This document shows positions 1 through 9,916 of a stretch of 64,000 nt of DNA, one piece after another (the stretch's first letter is position 1; each line of letters begins with the position of its first letter). A program made the position numbers and the translations under genes. Under the pieces are notes generated by a model, which saw only the letters and a list, made by a program, of their open reading frames with translations, searched no databases and was not told the origin of the DNA. The stretch comes from Cellulomonas fimi (GTDB taxonomy: Bacteria > Actinomycetota > Actinomycetes > Actinomycetales > Cellulomonadaceae), in NCBI RefSeq assembly GCF_028583725.1, contig NZ_CP110680.1, positions 3,782,001 to 3,846,000 on the forward strand, written 5' to 3'.

Positions 1-33
1 GAACCGGCCGGCGTTGACGGTGAACTCAGCCAC
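1..33 (-). CDS. Contractile tail tube protein, N-terminus only (cut by window edge)
   Basis: Only eleven codons are inside the window; they start at GTG (33) and read MAEFTVNAGRF. This resembles the usual opening of the T4 gp19-like tail tube proteins that follow sheath genes in phage tails and in extracellular contractile injection systems. An AGGAGG ribosome site lies seven bases upstream and overlaps the TAG stop of the sheath gene, so the two are probably translated together. The tube would form the inner channel inside the sheath. The identification rests on this short match and on gene order. Confidence 0.7.
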   Translation of the reverse strand, partial: MAEFTVNAGRF

Positions 34-44
34 GGGGTCGCCTC

Positions 45-1589
45 CTACACCGCAGCCGCGGCGGTCTTCTGCTGGATGGAGATGAGCACGAACTCCGCGG
101 GCTTGAGCGGAGCGAAGCCGACCTGGATGTTCACGATGCCCCGGTCGATGTCGTACTGCGTCGTGGTCTCCGCGTCGCACTTGACGAAGTACGCGTCGCG
201 CGGCGTCGAGCCCTGGAACGCGCCCTTGCGGAACAGGTCCTGGAGGAACGCCCCGACGGACAGCCGGATCTGCGACCACAGCGGCTCGTCGTTCGGCTCG
301 AACACGACCCACTGCGTGCCGCGGTACAGGCTCTCCTCGAGGAACAGCGCGAGCCGCCGGACCGGCACGTACTTGTAGTCGTCGGCGAGCGCGTCCGCGC
401 CGCGCACGGTGCGCGCGCCCCACACGACCGAGCCGGCCTCGCGGAACGCGCGCAGCGCGTTGACGCCGACCCGGTTCAGCGTGCCGTTCTCGTCGTTGGT
501 CAGGTTGACCGCGAGGTCGACGACCCCGGTCAGCCCCGCCTCGAGCCCCGCGGGCGCCTTCCACACGCCGCGCGAGCCGTCGGTCCGGGCCATCACGCCC
601 GCGAGCGCGCCGCCCGGTGCGAACGTGTCGATCGCGCCGTTGCGCAGCGGGTCCGCGTGCCGCACGCGCGGGAAGTAGAACGCGGCGTTGCGGGTCGCGG
701 TCCCGGTCAGGCCGACCGACGCCGCGAACCCGGGGGCGTCGCCCGTGGTCAGCGCACCCGGCGGGTCGACGACGAGGAAGGCCCGACGTTCCACCGCGTA
801 GGCGAGCGCCGGCGCCCACACGTCGTCCGGCAGGTCCCCGCCGGGCGTCGGCGGGGGCAGCACGACGATGTTGACGAGGTCGGCCAGCTCCAGCGCGTAC
901 AGCCCGCGCTTCGCCGTCTGGAACCCGGTGCCGACGTAGTCGTCCGAGTCGACCGCGCCGCCGTCCGCGCCCGCCGTGCCCACGACGTACGTGCCGTCCG
1001 CGGGCCGCGTCGTCGGGAGCGTCCCGTCGACCGCCAGCAGCAGCGACGAGTCCAGGACCCGGTCGACCTGCCGCGGCCCGTCGACCACCGTCACGTTGAG
1101 GTACACCTCGAGCGGGTCGGTCTGCGCGGGGTCGCCGTCGTGCACCGCGAGCGTGAACAGGTCCGCTCCGGTGACGTCGCCGCCCTGACCGGCCGCGATG
1201 TCGTCGGCCTCGGCCGTCGACGCGGGCGACGACACGACGACCTGCAGCGTGTTCGCCCACGCGCCCGGGCCGGACGCGACGAGGTCCAGGTCGTCGAGCG
1301 CGAACGTCGCCACGGCCGCGTCGGCCGCCGCCACCCGCACGACGAGCGCGGGCCCGCCGCCGTTGAGGTAGAAGTCGCGCACCGCGTAGCCGAGCCCGCG
1401 CCCGCGCGAGAGGCCGCCGAACAGGCGCTCGAAGTCGGAGAAGCTCGCGATCGGCACGGGCTCGTCGACCGGGCCGCGCGGCGCGACGCCCACGAAGGCC
1501 GTGACCGCCGTCGCGACCCCGGTGATCGTGCGGTTCCCGCTCGGGACCTCCGTGATGTAGACGCCCGGGTACGTCGGGGTGATGGTCAT
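45..1589 (-). CDS. Contractile tail sheath protein (phage tail-like / extracellular injection system)
   Basis: This 514-residue protein begins MTITPTYPGVYITEVPSG and continues with TGVATAVTAFVGVAPRGP and a DFERLFGG segment, the standard N-terminus of the tail sheath family. The C-terminus (around 400-505, including YKYVPVRRL, FEPNDEPLW and VGFAPLKPAEFV) is the conserved domain that wraps the tube. Sheath subunits contract to drive the inner tube through a target envelope. The ATG has a clean AAGGAG site five bases upstream. It appears to be the first gene of an operon running leftward, with the tube gene 11 bp downstream. The length and N-terminus fit sheaths of extracellular contractile injection systems found in actinomycetes; a defective or true myophage cannot be excluded from two genes. 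Confidence 0.9.
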   Translation of the reverse strand: MTITPTYPGVYITEVPSGNRTITGVATAVTAFVGVAPRGPVDEPVPIASFSDFERLFGGLSRGRGLGYAVRDFYLNGGGPALVVRVAAADAAVATFALDDLDLVASGPGAWANTLQVVVSSPASTAEADDIAAGQGGDVTGADLFTLAVHDGDPAQTDPLEVYLNVTVVDGPRQVDRVLDSSLLLAVDGTLPTTRPADGTYVVGTAGADGGAVDSDDYVGTGFQTAKRGLYALELADLVNIVVLPPPTPGGDLPDDVWAPALAYAVERRAFLVVDPPGALTTGDAPGFAASVGLTGTATRNAAFYFPRVRHADPLRNGAIDTFAPGGALAGVMARTDGSRGVWKAPAGLEAGLTGVVDLAVNLTNDENGTLNRVGVNALRAFREAGSVVWGARTVRGADALADDYKYVPVRRLALFLEESLYRGTQWVVFEPNDEPLWSQIRLSVGAFLQDLFRKGAFQGSTPRDAYFVKCDAETTTQYDIDRGIVNIQVGFAPLKPAEFVLISIQQKTAAAAV

Positions 1590-1696
1590 GGGTGCTCCTT
1601 GGTCGCGCTGGCGTTCCCGCGATCCGAGACTCGCGGCACCGCGTCAACCCCGCGTCACCCGACCGTCACGCGGCGGCGCCCGCCGGGACCACCCCG

Positions 1697-2368
1697 TCAG
1701 GAGGCGGCGAAGCGCGCGTGCACCCGGGCGGTGATCGTGATGTCCTCCGGCTTGAGGTCGAGGCCGCCCGCGGGTCCGGCCGCGGCGGCGGCGCGGGACA
1801 TCTGCGCGGCACCCGGGTCGGTCGTGGGTCGGGACTGGTCGCCGAGCATCCCGGGGTCGGCGACCGCGAGCGGGCGGACGTCCGCGAGCCCGAGGGCGTG
1901 GGCGTAGGTCGTCGCCGCGGCGACCGCGTCCTGCACGGCGCGTGTGCGCGCGTCGGCCGTCAGCCGGGTCCGTGTCACCTCGGTGAGCGCCCACTCGATC
2001 CCGCCGACGCTCACGCCGTCGCGCGCGGCGACGTCCTCGACCCACGCGGCCAGCCGCGCGAGGTCCCGGAACTTCACGTCGAGCCGCACGGCGGCGTGGT
2101 GCACGAGCGGCAGCTGCTTGCCGTCCTTGTTCCACGGCCGGTCGGCCCACACGCGGATGCGGTCCGACGACCACCACGTCACCGCGGGTGCAGCCGGGTC
2201 GGTGAGCCGCTTCGCCTCGTCGGCCAGCCGGGCGTGCTCGCGCAGGGTGCGCTCGACGACGCGCTCGCGGTCGGGGCCCTCGAAGCCGACCGTCAGCACG
2301 ACGGTCCCCCGCTCGGCCGGGTGGTGGTGGTCGAACCGTCCCTCGACGGTCACCGTCGTCTCGTGCAC
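1697..2368 (-). CDS. SIMPL domain-containing protein (DUF541)
   Basis: A 223-residue protein with the SIMPL/DUF541 pattern: an early VTVEGRFDHHHPAERGTVVLTVGFEG strand region, a central VSVGGIEWALTE segment, and the closing region LKPEDITITARVHARF. Family members occur in bacterial envelopes and in some eukaryotic signalling proteins; no enzymatic role is established. No convincing signal peptide is visible, so it may be cytoplasmic. The start is GTG 2368, seven bases after a TACGCT box, which suggests a leaderless transcript. It lies upstream of the tail sheath gene on the same strand, 107 bp apart, but nothing ties their functions together. Confidence 0.8.
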   Translation of the reverse strand: MHETTVTVEGRFDHHHPAERGTVVLTVGFEGPDRERVVERTLREHARLADEAKRLTDPAAPAVTWWSSDRIRVWADRPWNKDGKQLPLVHHAAVRLDVKFRDLARLAAWVEDVAARDGVSVGGIEWALTEVTRTRLTADARTRAVQDAVAAATTYAHALGLADVRPLAVADPGMLGDQSRPTTDPGAAQMSRAAAAAGPAGGLDLKPEDITITARVHARFAAS

Positions 2369-2389
2369 AGGCCGGAGCGTAACCGCCGC

Positions 2390-3037
2390 TCACACGATCT
2401 TCGGGAAGGCGAGCAGGAACCCGATGCCCGCGACGACCATCACGACCGCGACCCCGAGCAGCACCCAGCGCACCCGTTCCGTGCGCCCGCGCGTCGACAG
2501 CGACGCGAAGAACAGCACGAGCGCGAAGAGGACGGTGAGGAAGGTGTACCGGTCGCTGCGCTCGTCGAGGACCAGCCCGCGCGCGAACATGTCCTCGGCG
2601 CGCGCGTCGGCGGCCGCCGCCTCGGCCGTGCCCGGCGGCTCGTACGACGGCATCACGAACGGGCTCGCGGGCGCGGACGGGTCCTGCAGGGGCTGCGTCG
2701 CGAGCCACTCGTCGACGGCCGGGCCGAAGTGCGGGCTGAAGCGTTGCCGGACGAACGCCGCGAGGGGCTCGTCGCCCTCCGCCACCGCCTGCACCCAGAC
2801 GGCGAACGTCTGCAGGTCGTACCCGCGGGCCGCGTCCGCCTGCGACTCGTGCCGGCTCGCCTCGATGCGCGCGGACGACGCCTTCGAGAACGCGATCGAC
2901 ATCTCGCCGCCCCACTGGCTCGCCTCGAAGACGCTCCACGCGGTGAGGACTGCGGTGACCGCGAGGACGACGACGGTCAGGACCTCGCGGACGTGCCCCG
3001 GACGTGCCGGGGCGGGCGCGGTCCCCTCGTGCGTCAT
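2390..3037 (-). CDS. Membrane protein with three predicted helices (DUF4337-like)
   Basis: A 215-residue protein. I chose ATG 3037 because it has a GGGAGGA site at normal spacing; an upstream in-frame ATG at 3109 has none. One helix lies near residues 17-35 (VLTVVVLAVTAVLTAWSVF), two more near 165-180 and 190-212 at the C-terminus, and between them is a charged region containing SQWGGEMSIAFSKASSARIEASR. The N-terminal helix followed by a Ser/Ala-rich amphipathic stretch and a C-terminal hairpin resembles DUF4337 proteins, whose function is unknown. It ends 21 bp before the SIMPL gene starts, so the two may be cotranscribed. Confidence 0.65.
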   Translation of the reverse strand: MTHEGTAPAPARPGHVREVLTVVVLAVTAVLTAWSVFEASQWGGEMSIAFSKASSARIEASRHESQADAARGYDLQTFAVWVQAVAEGDEPLAAFVRQRFSPHFGPAVDEWLATQPLQDPSAPASPFVMPSYEPPGTAEAAAADARAEDMFARGLVLDERSDRYTFLTVLFALVLFFASLSTRGRTERVRWVLLGVAVVMVVAGIGFLLAFPKIV

Positions 3038-3148
3038 CCCCGTCCTCCCTCGACGCCACCGCCACCCGTCCCGGTGCGGGCACGGTAGGCCGGGCGCACG
3101 TCGCCGCACGTCATCCGGGACGGGTGACCTGCGCCGACGGCGACGCGC

Positions 3149-3182
3149 GAGGGGCCGGTCACCCGCAGGTGACCGGCCCCTC
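3149..3182 (-). terminator. Hairpin downstream of groEL
   Basis: Perfect 15-bp inverted repeat, GAGGGGCCGGTCACC against GGTGACCGGCCCCTC, with a four-base loop. It begins 46 bp past the groEL stop codon. There is no T-run, as is usual for GC-rich actinomycete terminators. Confidence 0.75.
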
Positions 3183-3228
3183 GTGCCGAGCAGGGTGCGG
3201 CCGTCAGGCCGCGTGACTCACGTCGGCG

Positions 3229-4950
<1,722 letters not shown>

Positions 4951-4970
4951 TCACCGGGCGGCCGATGCTT

Positions 4971-4997
4971 CTGTCACTCTCGACCCGAGAGTGCTAA
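4971..4997. promoter_or_regulatory. CIRCE element, groEL-proximal copy
   Basis: Read on the minus strand: TTAGCACTC, nine bases, GAGTGACAG. The left arm is a perfect CIRCE half site and the right arm matches six of nine. It is the expected binding site of the heat-shock repressor HrcA. A TTGACT at 4997-5002 (minus strand) could be the -35 box of the groEL promoter and would overlap this site. Confidence 0.8.
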
Positions 4998-5005
4998 GTC
5001 AATGG

Positions 5006-5032
5006 TTAGCACTCGACCCCTGCGAGTGCAAG
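5006..5032. promoter_or_regulatory. CIRCE element, groEL-distal copy
   Basis: Read on the minus strand: CTTGCACTC, nine bases, GAGTGCTAA, the form common upstream of actinomycete groEL genes. It lies 35 bp, centre to centre, from the proximal copy. Between 4855 and 5209 there is no gene; the interval contains these two operators, the groEL leader and, at its right end, the start region of the divergent GH15-like gene. Confidence 0.88.
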
Positions 5033-5209
5033 GCGCGTTCGCCCAGGGACGACCCCGCGACGCGCCCGGCGGACACCCCGGGACCGACCACCGCGCCCCG
5101 GCCACGCGTGCGCGGGGCCCGCTCGCGTCCTGGACGCCTGACCGACCTGAGCACGGACTCACCCGCCGAACCGCCCGGACGCGTGCGGACGCCGGTCTAT
5201 CGTGCGCGT

Positions 5210-6835
5210 GTGCCAGGTCACACCGGGGTGGTCGACGACGTCGTCGACGCCGTCACCGTGCCGTCGGCGCGAGCGACGACGGACCCCGTCCGCCCGGCCG
5301 GCCGTCCCGCCCGGACGTCGCCCGACCCGGCCGCACCCCGCCCCGCCGCGCCTCGGGCTGCGAGCCCGCGACCGCGCCCGGTGCGCACCCGGACGCCGCT
5401 CGTCCGCGCCGCCACCGCGACCGTCGGGAGCCTCGTCGCACTGGCCGTCCTCGCCGCGCACCTCCCGCCGGACGGCCGCTCGGGACCGCGCACCGCACCG
5501 GCCGCCGCAGTCGTCGGCCCACCGACGGCGTGGGCGCAGATCCCGCTGTACCAGGAGACAGTCACGCTGCTGCCCGACGGCACGCGCACCGAGGTCCGCA
5601 GCGGCACCGACCCGACGTTCCTCGCGGGCTCGCGCGTGCTCGACCCCGCGGCGGCGACGCTCGCGCAGGCGGTCGGCGCGTCGTCGGCGGCGACCCTGAC
5701 GTCCCGGGGCGAAACGGGTGCCGCCGCGGTCGCCCAGGAGCAGCGCCAGTGGCTCGACGCCGGCACGGTCCCGGGCGCGGGCGGGCCGTACGAGCCCATG
5801 GCGCGCGCGGCGCTGCTCGACCTGCACACCCTGCTGCTGCCGAACGGCGCGGCGGTCGCGGGCTGGTCGGAGCGGTGGCGGTACGTGTGGCCGCGCGACG
5901 CCGCGTTCGTGTCCGTCGCGCTCGCGCGCACGGGTCACACCGCGGACGCGCTCGACGTGCTGGCGTTCCTCGACGACGTGCAGGCCGCCGACGGCTCGTT
6001 CCAGGCGCGCTACCTGCCGGACGGGTCGGGCCCGCCCGACGACCGCGGCGTGCAGACGGACGGGACGGGCTGGGCGCTGTGGGCGGCGGGCCTCGTCGTC
6101 GCGGAGCTCGACGACCCGGAGCAGCGCGCGGCGGCGGCGCACCGGCTGCGCCCGCTGGTCGTCCGCTCGACGCAGCACGCGACCGCGCTCGTCGCGCGCA
6201 CGGGCCTGCCGCCCGCGTCGCCGGACTACTGGGAGGTGCCGGAGCGCGCGCTGACGCTGGGCACGGTCGTGCCGCTCGTCGCGGGGCTCCAGCAGGCCGA
6301 CGGGCTCCTCCGGCTCACGGGCGACGTCGCCCTCGCCGACGCCGCCGCCCGCGCCGCGACCCGCACCCAGGTGGCGACGATCCGCGAGTTCGGCGGCTCG
6401 GGGTACGCCCGGTACGCGGCGGGCGGGCACGCGGACGCGGCGACGGCGTTCCTGCTGACCCCGTTCCTGCGGATGCCGGCGCCGGGCGCGCACGACGCGT
6501 GGCTCGCGTCGGTCCCGACGATGCGTCGCCCCGCGAGCGGGCTGGCGCCGGGCGCGGGGTGGCGGGACGACGGCGTCTCGTGGACCCCGCAGACGTCGCT
6601 GTACGCGTGGGTCGCCGCGGAGAACGGCGAGCCGGGGCTCGCGCACGGGTGGCTCGACTTCCTCGACGCGCACCGCACGACGGCCGGCTCGATCCCCGAG
6701 AAGGTGCTCGGCGACGGGTCGCCGGCCGCGGTCGCGCCGCTCGCGTGGAGCGCCGCGTGCGTGCTCCTGGCACTCGACGCGCTCGACGCCGCCGCGTCGA
6801 CCACGACGCCGCACACCGCGCCGCTCCCCCGCTGA
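5210..6835 (+). CDS. GH15-like (glucoamylase-type) alpha/alpha-toroid protein, membrane-anchored or exported
   Basis: A 541-residue protein starting at GTG 5210; the open frame extends upstream to 4991, but that part overlaps the CIRCE sites and has no family similarity. After a Pro/Arg-rich cytoplasmic tail, one helix near residues 66-86 (VGSLVALAVLAAHL) would anchor or export it. The rest looks like the (alpha/alpha)6 fold of glycoside hydrolase family 15. It has YVWPRDAAFVSVAL (W227) lining the active site, DGTGWALWAAGL, and a late SIPEKVLGDG whose Glu 497 sits where the catalytic base of GH15 enzymes lies. Family members release glucose from alpha-glucans or cleave trehalose; the substrate here cannot be read. 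It is divergent from groEL and has no evident operon partner. Confidence 0.75.
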   Translation: MPGHTGVVDDVVDAVTVPSARATTDPVRPAGRPARTSPDPAAPRPAAPRAASPRPRPVRTRTPLVRAATATVGSLVALAVLAAHLPPDGRSGPRTAPAAAVVGPPTAWAQIPLYQETVTLLPDGTRTEVRSGTDPTFLAGSRVLDPAAATLAQAVGASSAATLTSRGETGAAAVAQEQRQWLDAGTVPGAGGPYEPMARAALLDLHTLLLPNGAAVAGWSERWRYVWPRDAAFVSVALARTGHTADALDVLAFLDDVQAADGSFQARYLPDGSGPPDDRGVQTDGTGWALWAAGLVVAELDDPEQRAAAAHRLRPLVVRSTQHATALVARTGLPPASPDYWEVPERALTLGTVVPLVAGLQQADGLLRLTGDVALADAAARAATRTQVATIREFGGSGYARYAAGGHADAATAFLLTPFLRMPAPGAHDAWLASVPTMRRPASGLAPGAGWRDDGVSWTPQTSLYAWVAAENGEPGLAHGWLDFLDAHRTTAGSIPEKVLGDGSPAAVAPLAWSAACVLLALDALDAAASTTTPHTAPLPR

Positions 6836-6845
6836 CCACGAACGC

Positions 6846-6883
6846 GCGAGGGCCGCGCACCACGGGGGGTGCGCGGCCCTCGC
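6846..6883. terminator. Bidirectional terminator between convergent genes
   Basis: A perfect 16-bp stem, GCGAGGGCCGCGCACC with its complement, around a six-base loop. It lies 10 bp after the GH15-like stop codon and 63 bp before the stop of the cold-shock gene, so it can serve both. Confidence 0.8.
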
Positions 6884-6946
6884 CGATGCGTCCGACGTGG
6901 ACGTCCGGAGCTGGAGGGCCGGGGAGACGACGCCGGGGGCGTCAGG

Positions 6947-7150
6947 TCAGACGGGACGAACCTGCTCGGCCTGCGGGCCCTTCGTGCCCTGACCGACCTC
7001 GAAGTCGACCTGCTGGCCCTCCTCGAGGGTCCGGTAGCCGTCGACCTGGATGGCGCTGAAATGCACGAAGAGGTCCTGACCTCCGCCGGTCGGGGTGATG
7101 AAGCCGTACCCCTTCTCCGCGTTGAACCACTTCACGGTGCCCTGGGCCAT
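6947..7150 (-). CDS. cspA: Cold-shock protein, CspA family
   Basis: A 67-residue single cold-shock domain starting [17 protein letters not shown]. It carries both nucleic-acid-binding motifs, KGYGFI (RNP1) and LFVHFSAI (RNP2), and ends [10 protein letters not shown]. It binds single-stranded RNA and DNA and melts RNA structure. The ATG at 7150 has a GAGGAG site six bases upstream; the longer open frame to 7225 is not needed. A TAGGCT box on the minus strand at about 7207-7212 could be its -10, giving a leader of about 50 nt, short for a cold-induced csp. It may therefore be a constitutive paralogue. Confidence 0.97.
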   Translation of the reverse strand: MAQGTVKWFNAEKGYGFITPTGGGQDLFVHFSAIQVDGYRTLEEGQQVDFEVGQGTKGPQAEQVRPV

Positions 7151-7272
7151 GCGAACTCCTCGACGATCGGTGCGCCGCGGGCTCCGCCGGCCCCCGGTGC
7201 GCGTGAGCCTAGTGGTCACGGGCACGCCACGACCAGGGTCATCTCGGAGGTGACCAGGGGCGTCGGTGCCGG

Positions 7273-7875
7273 TCAGGCGTCGGGGTCGGTGCGCAGGACG
7301 ACGACGATGCCGTCACCCGCCTGCTCCGGGGAGAGCGTGACGGCGGTGAGGCCGAGCGTCTGGGCGACGAGGTCGGCGGTGGAGCGCAGGTCCTCGCTCG
7401 CGTAGAACACGGTCGAGTCGGTCACGCCCTCGCCGTCGGAGTTGCCCGTCGTGGCGGCGGTGAAGCCGGCCTCCTGGAGCTTGGCCTGCTGCCGGGCGGC
7501 GACCCCGCTGACCCCCGACGCGTTGAGCACCTGGACGGGCGTGCTGAGGACCGGCTCCACGGCGGGCGGCTCCTCGGTCTCGACAGGCGTCTCCTCCGTC
7601 CCCTCGGCCGGCGTCTCCTCGGTCCCGTCGGTCGTGCCGCCGTCCGTCGTCCCGTCGTCGACCGTCGAGCTGCCCGGGGTGTCGTCGGCGCTGTTGATGA
7701 GGCCCCAGGCGGTCACGGCGCCGTAGGCGAGGACGGGGGCGAGGACGAGGACCGCGAGGAACGGCCACCACCGGCTCCAGGCCGTGCGCGGTGCCCGGTG
7801 GACGCCGCGGGGCGCGTCGGGGTCCGCCGGGGCGTCGAACTCGTCGTCCGGGTAGGGGTAGTCGGCCTTGCTCAC
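7273..7875 (-). CDS. LytR C-terminal domain protein, single-pass membrane
   Basis: A 200-residue protein: an acidic cytoplasmic tail, one membrane helix near 37-59 ([21 protein letters not shown]), a low-complexity Thr/Glu linker (about 65-105), then a LytR_C domain from about 110 ([18 protein letters not shown]) to the end. LytR_C occurs alone or attached to LytR-CpsA-Psr cell-wall ligases; its function is unknown but is thought to be in the periplasmic face of the wall. The start is GTG 7875, six bases after a TAGCCT box, suggesting a leaderless message. It lies 29 bp downstream of the DUF3263 gene. Confidence 0.88.
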   Translation of the reverse strand: MSKADYPYPDDEFDAPADPDAPRGVHRAPRTAWSRWWPFLAVLVLAPVLAYGAVTAWGLINSADDTPGSSTVDDGTTDGGTTDGTEETPAEGTEETPVETEEPPAVEPVLSTPVQVLNASGVSGVAARQQAKLQEAGFTAATTGNSDGEGVTDSTVFYASEDLRSTADLVAQTLGLTAVTLSPEQAGDGIVVVLRTDPDA

Positions 7876-7904
7876 GGCCGCAGGCTATCCGCTGGACCTG
7901 GGGC

Positions 7905-8216
7905 TCAGGCGTCGGTCGCGAGGCGACGCGCGGTACGGGCCCGCTGGCGGGACTGCCGCAGGCGCCGCAGGCGCTTGACGAGCATGGGGTCGTGCGCGAG
8001 GGCCGCGGGCTCGTCGATGAGGGCGTTGAGCACCTGGTAGTACCGCGTGGCGGACATGTCGAACAGCTCGCGGACCGCCTGCTCCTTGGCGCCGGCGTAC
8101 TTCCACCACTGGCGCTCGAACGCGAGGATCTGCTCGTCGCGCTCGCTCAGCCCGGAGGTTCGCCCGTCCGGCCCAGCGTCGACGGTGCCGATCGGGAGCG
8201 CGGTCGCGGTGTCCAT
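7905..8216 (-). CDS. DUF3263 domain protein (small putative DNA-binding protein)
   Basis: A 103-residue protein whose central part, LSERDEQILAFERQWWKYAGAKEQAVRELFDMSATRYYQVLNALID, is the typical DUF3263 sequence found throughout actinobacteria. The tail is strongly basic. The Ala-x-Lys-Glu-x-Ala-x-Arg segment followed by SATRYYQVLNAL looks like a helix-turn-helix, so a regulatory or nucleoid role is possible but unproved. ATG 8216 has a GAGGAGG site; the in-frame ATG at 8285 does not and would overlap the promoter of the divergent ung gene. Neighbouring DUF3263, LytR_C and csp genes are commonly found together in this group. Confidence 0.88.
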   Translation of the reverse strand: MDTATALPIGTVDAGPDGRTSGLSERDEQILAFERQWWKYAGAKEQAVRELFDMSATRYYQVLNALIDEPAALAHDPMLVKRLRRLRQSRQRARTARRLATDA

Positions 8217-8338
8217 ACGGCCTCCTCGGTGGTGCGGGGCGGGTCGGTCAGCGGCCATCGTAGGTCCGAACCACACCGGTGTCATTCCGCCTCACCGGCC
8301 GCCACCCCGCCGGACGCCGACCGGGTACCCTCGCCCGC

Positions 8339-9016
8339 GTGAACCCGGCTCCCCTCACGTCGCTCGTCGCCCCGGACTGGGCGCACGCGCTCGCGCCGGT
8401 GGAGCCGCACCTCCGCGCGGCGGGCCAGTTCCTGCGCGAGGAGGTCGCCGCCGGGCACGGCTACCTGCCCGCGGGCGACGCCGTCCTGCGTGCGTTCGCG
8501 CGGCCGCTCGCGGACGTCCGCGTCCTGGTCGTGGGGCAGGACCCCTACCCCACGCCCGGGCACCCGATGGGCCTGTCGTTCTCCGTCCAGGCGGACGTGC
8601 GGCCGCTGCCGCGCTCGCTCGACAACATCTTCAAGGAGCTCGTCGACGACCTCGGCGTGCCGCGCCCCACGTCGGGCGACCTCTCGCCGTGGGCGGACCA
8701 GGGCGTCATGCTGCTCAACAGGGTCCTGACCGTGCGCCCCGGCGCGCCCGCCTCCCACCGCGGCAAGGGCTGGGAGGCGGTGACCGACCGCGCGATCGCG
8801 GCGCTCGTCGAGCGCGGCGGCCCGCTCGTCGCGGTCCTGTGGGGGCGCGACGCGCAGTCGCTGCGACCCGCGCTGGGGTCCGTGCCGCGCGTCGAGTCGG
8901 TGCACCCGTCGCCGCTGTCGGCCTCGCGCGGGTTCTTCGGGTCGCGCCCGTTCTCGACGGTCAACCGCCTCCTGGAGGCCCAGGGCGCGCCGCCGGTGGA
9001 CTGGCGGCTGCCCTGA
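8339..9016 (+). CDS. ung: Uracil-DNA glycosylase, family 1
   Basis: A 225-residue enzyme that removes uracil from DNA as the first step of base-excision repair. All family-1 motifs are present: the water-activating loop [21 protein letters not shown], the LLNRVLTVR strand, and the DNA-intercalating loop [14 protein letters not shown]. The length is normal. GTG 8339 follows a TACCCT box (8326-8331) by seven bases, which fits a leaderless start. The longer reading from ATG 8279 would extend into the divergent promoter region. It is convergent with the SipW gene cluster, with only six bases between the stop codons. Confidence 0.97.
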   Translation: MNPAPLTSLVAPDWAHALAPVEPHLRAAGQFLREEVAAGHGYLPAGDAVLRAFARPLADVRVLVVGQDPYPTPGHPMGLSFSVQADVRPLPRSLDNIFKELVDDLGVPRPTSGDLSPWADQGVMLLNRVLTVRPGAPASHRGKGWEAVTDRAIAALVERGGPLVAVLWGRDAQSLRPALGSVPRVESVHPSPLSASRGFFGSRPFSTVNRLLEAQGAPPVDWRLP

Positions 9017-9022
9017 GCCGGG

Positions 9023-9916
9023 TCACGGCCGGCAGATGACCGGCGTGCCGGGTGCCGTCGTGAGGAAGACCTGGACCTCGGGCGTCTCCCCGCGGTTCGC
9101 GGGGAGCATGCCCCGGACCACGGGCAGCTCCGCGCAGCGCGAGTGCACGACCGCGACGTTGTTCGCCGACGTGATCACGGCGTCCTGCCACGACCAGCCG
9201 GTCGCGGGCACCGCGCGGTCCGGGACGGTGAACGCGAACTCGACGTGCTCGGTCGGCGTGATGCCCGGGGCCGAGAACAGCACCTTCCAGTACGCCTTCC
9301 AGTACCCGCCCTCCTGCCAGAAGCTCGGGTCGCCGTAGCCGGTGACGGTGCACGGTCGGGCGACGGGGGCACCGTTCGCGTCCACGACCCAGCACGAGTC
9401 CGGCGCGGGTCCGGGCACGCGCCACGCCGCCGGGATGGCGAACCCGCCGACGAGCACGCGCACGCGCGTCACGTCGGACGGAGCCGGAGCACCGGTCAGC
9501 GCGTAGGACTGGTCGACCGTGGCGAGAGTGCCCTCGGCGGTGCCGAGCACGCCGGCGGCGCCGAACAGCGTCACGCTCACGGGGGCGCCCGCGCACGCGG
9601 CCGCGTCGATCGCGGTGAGACCGTCGAGCGTGACGGCGGTGGGCGCGGAGGTCGAGGTCGGGACGACGTCGACCTCCGTCGTCGTGCACGCGCTGCGCGC
9701 GACGATCGCGGACCGCTCGGCGTGGACGTCGAGCCGCGACGCGCTCGCGTGCGGCAGTGCCGCGCCCACGACGAGCGTCGCGAGCACGGCGAGCGCGGCC
9801 GTCCCGGCCCGACGCCGGCGCGCGCGTGCGCGGAGGTCGGTGGTGGGTGCCGACGGGCGGCGGCGGGGCACGGCAGGGCCCGTCGGCCCGGGGACTCGGG
9901 TGCGCTGGGGTCTCAT
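9023..9916 (-). CDS. Large SipW-type exported protein, module 1
   Basis: A 297-residue protein with a long Arg-rich tail, a hydrophobic stretch at about 38-55 and the exit motif HASASRLDV. This is the same ASAS-x-L type of signal seen in its neighbours and typical of proteins processed by SipW-like peptidases. A domain of about 90 residues follows, with cysteines at 77 and 108 (CTTTEVDV and AACAGAPVSV). The second half (about 165-297) is a new region containing SFWQEGGYWKAYWKVLF and WQDAVITSANNVAV. It is probably a beta-rich surface domain, with no family I recognise. Its ATG overlaps the preceding stop by four bases (ATGA), so translation is coupled. It is the last gene of the module. Confidence 0.75.
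   Translation of the reverse strand: MRPQRTRVPGPTGPAVPRRRPSAPTTDLRARARRRRAGTAALAVLATLVVGAALPHASASRLDVHAERSAIVARSACTTTEVDVVPTSTSAPTAVTLDGLTAIDAAACAGAPVSVTLFGAAGVLGTAEGTLATVDQSYALTGAPAPSDVTRVRVLVGGFAIPAAWRVPGPAPDSCWVVDANGAPVARPCTVTGYGDPSFWQEGGYWKAYWKVLFSAPGITPTEHVEFAFTVPDRAVPATGWSWQDAVITSANNVAVVHSRCAELPVVRGMLPANRGETPEVQVFLTTAPGTPVICRP

Noticed and set aside
1..1589. Prophage
   Set aside because: Only sheath and tube genes are visible, with no integrase, attachment repeat, capsid or lysis genes; ordinary chromosomal genes follow directly. It cannot be fully excluded because the operon leaves the window.
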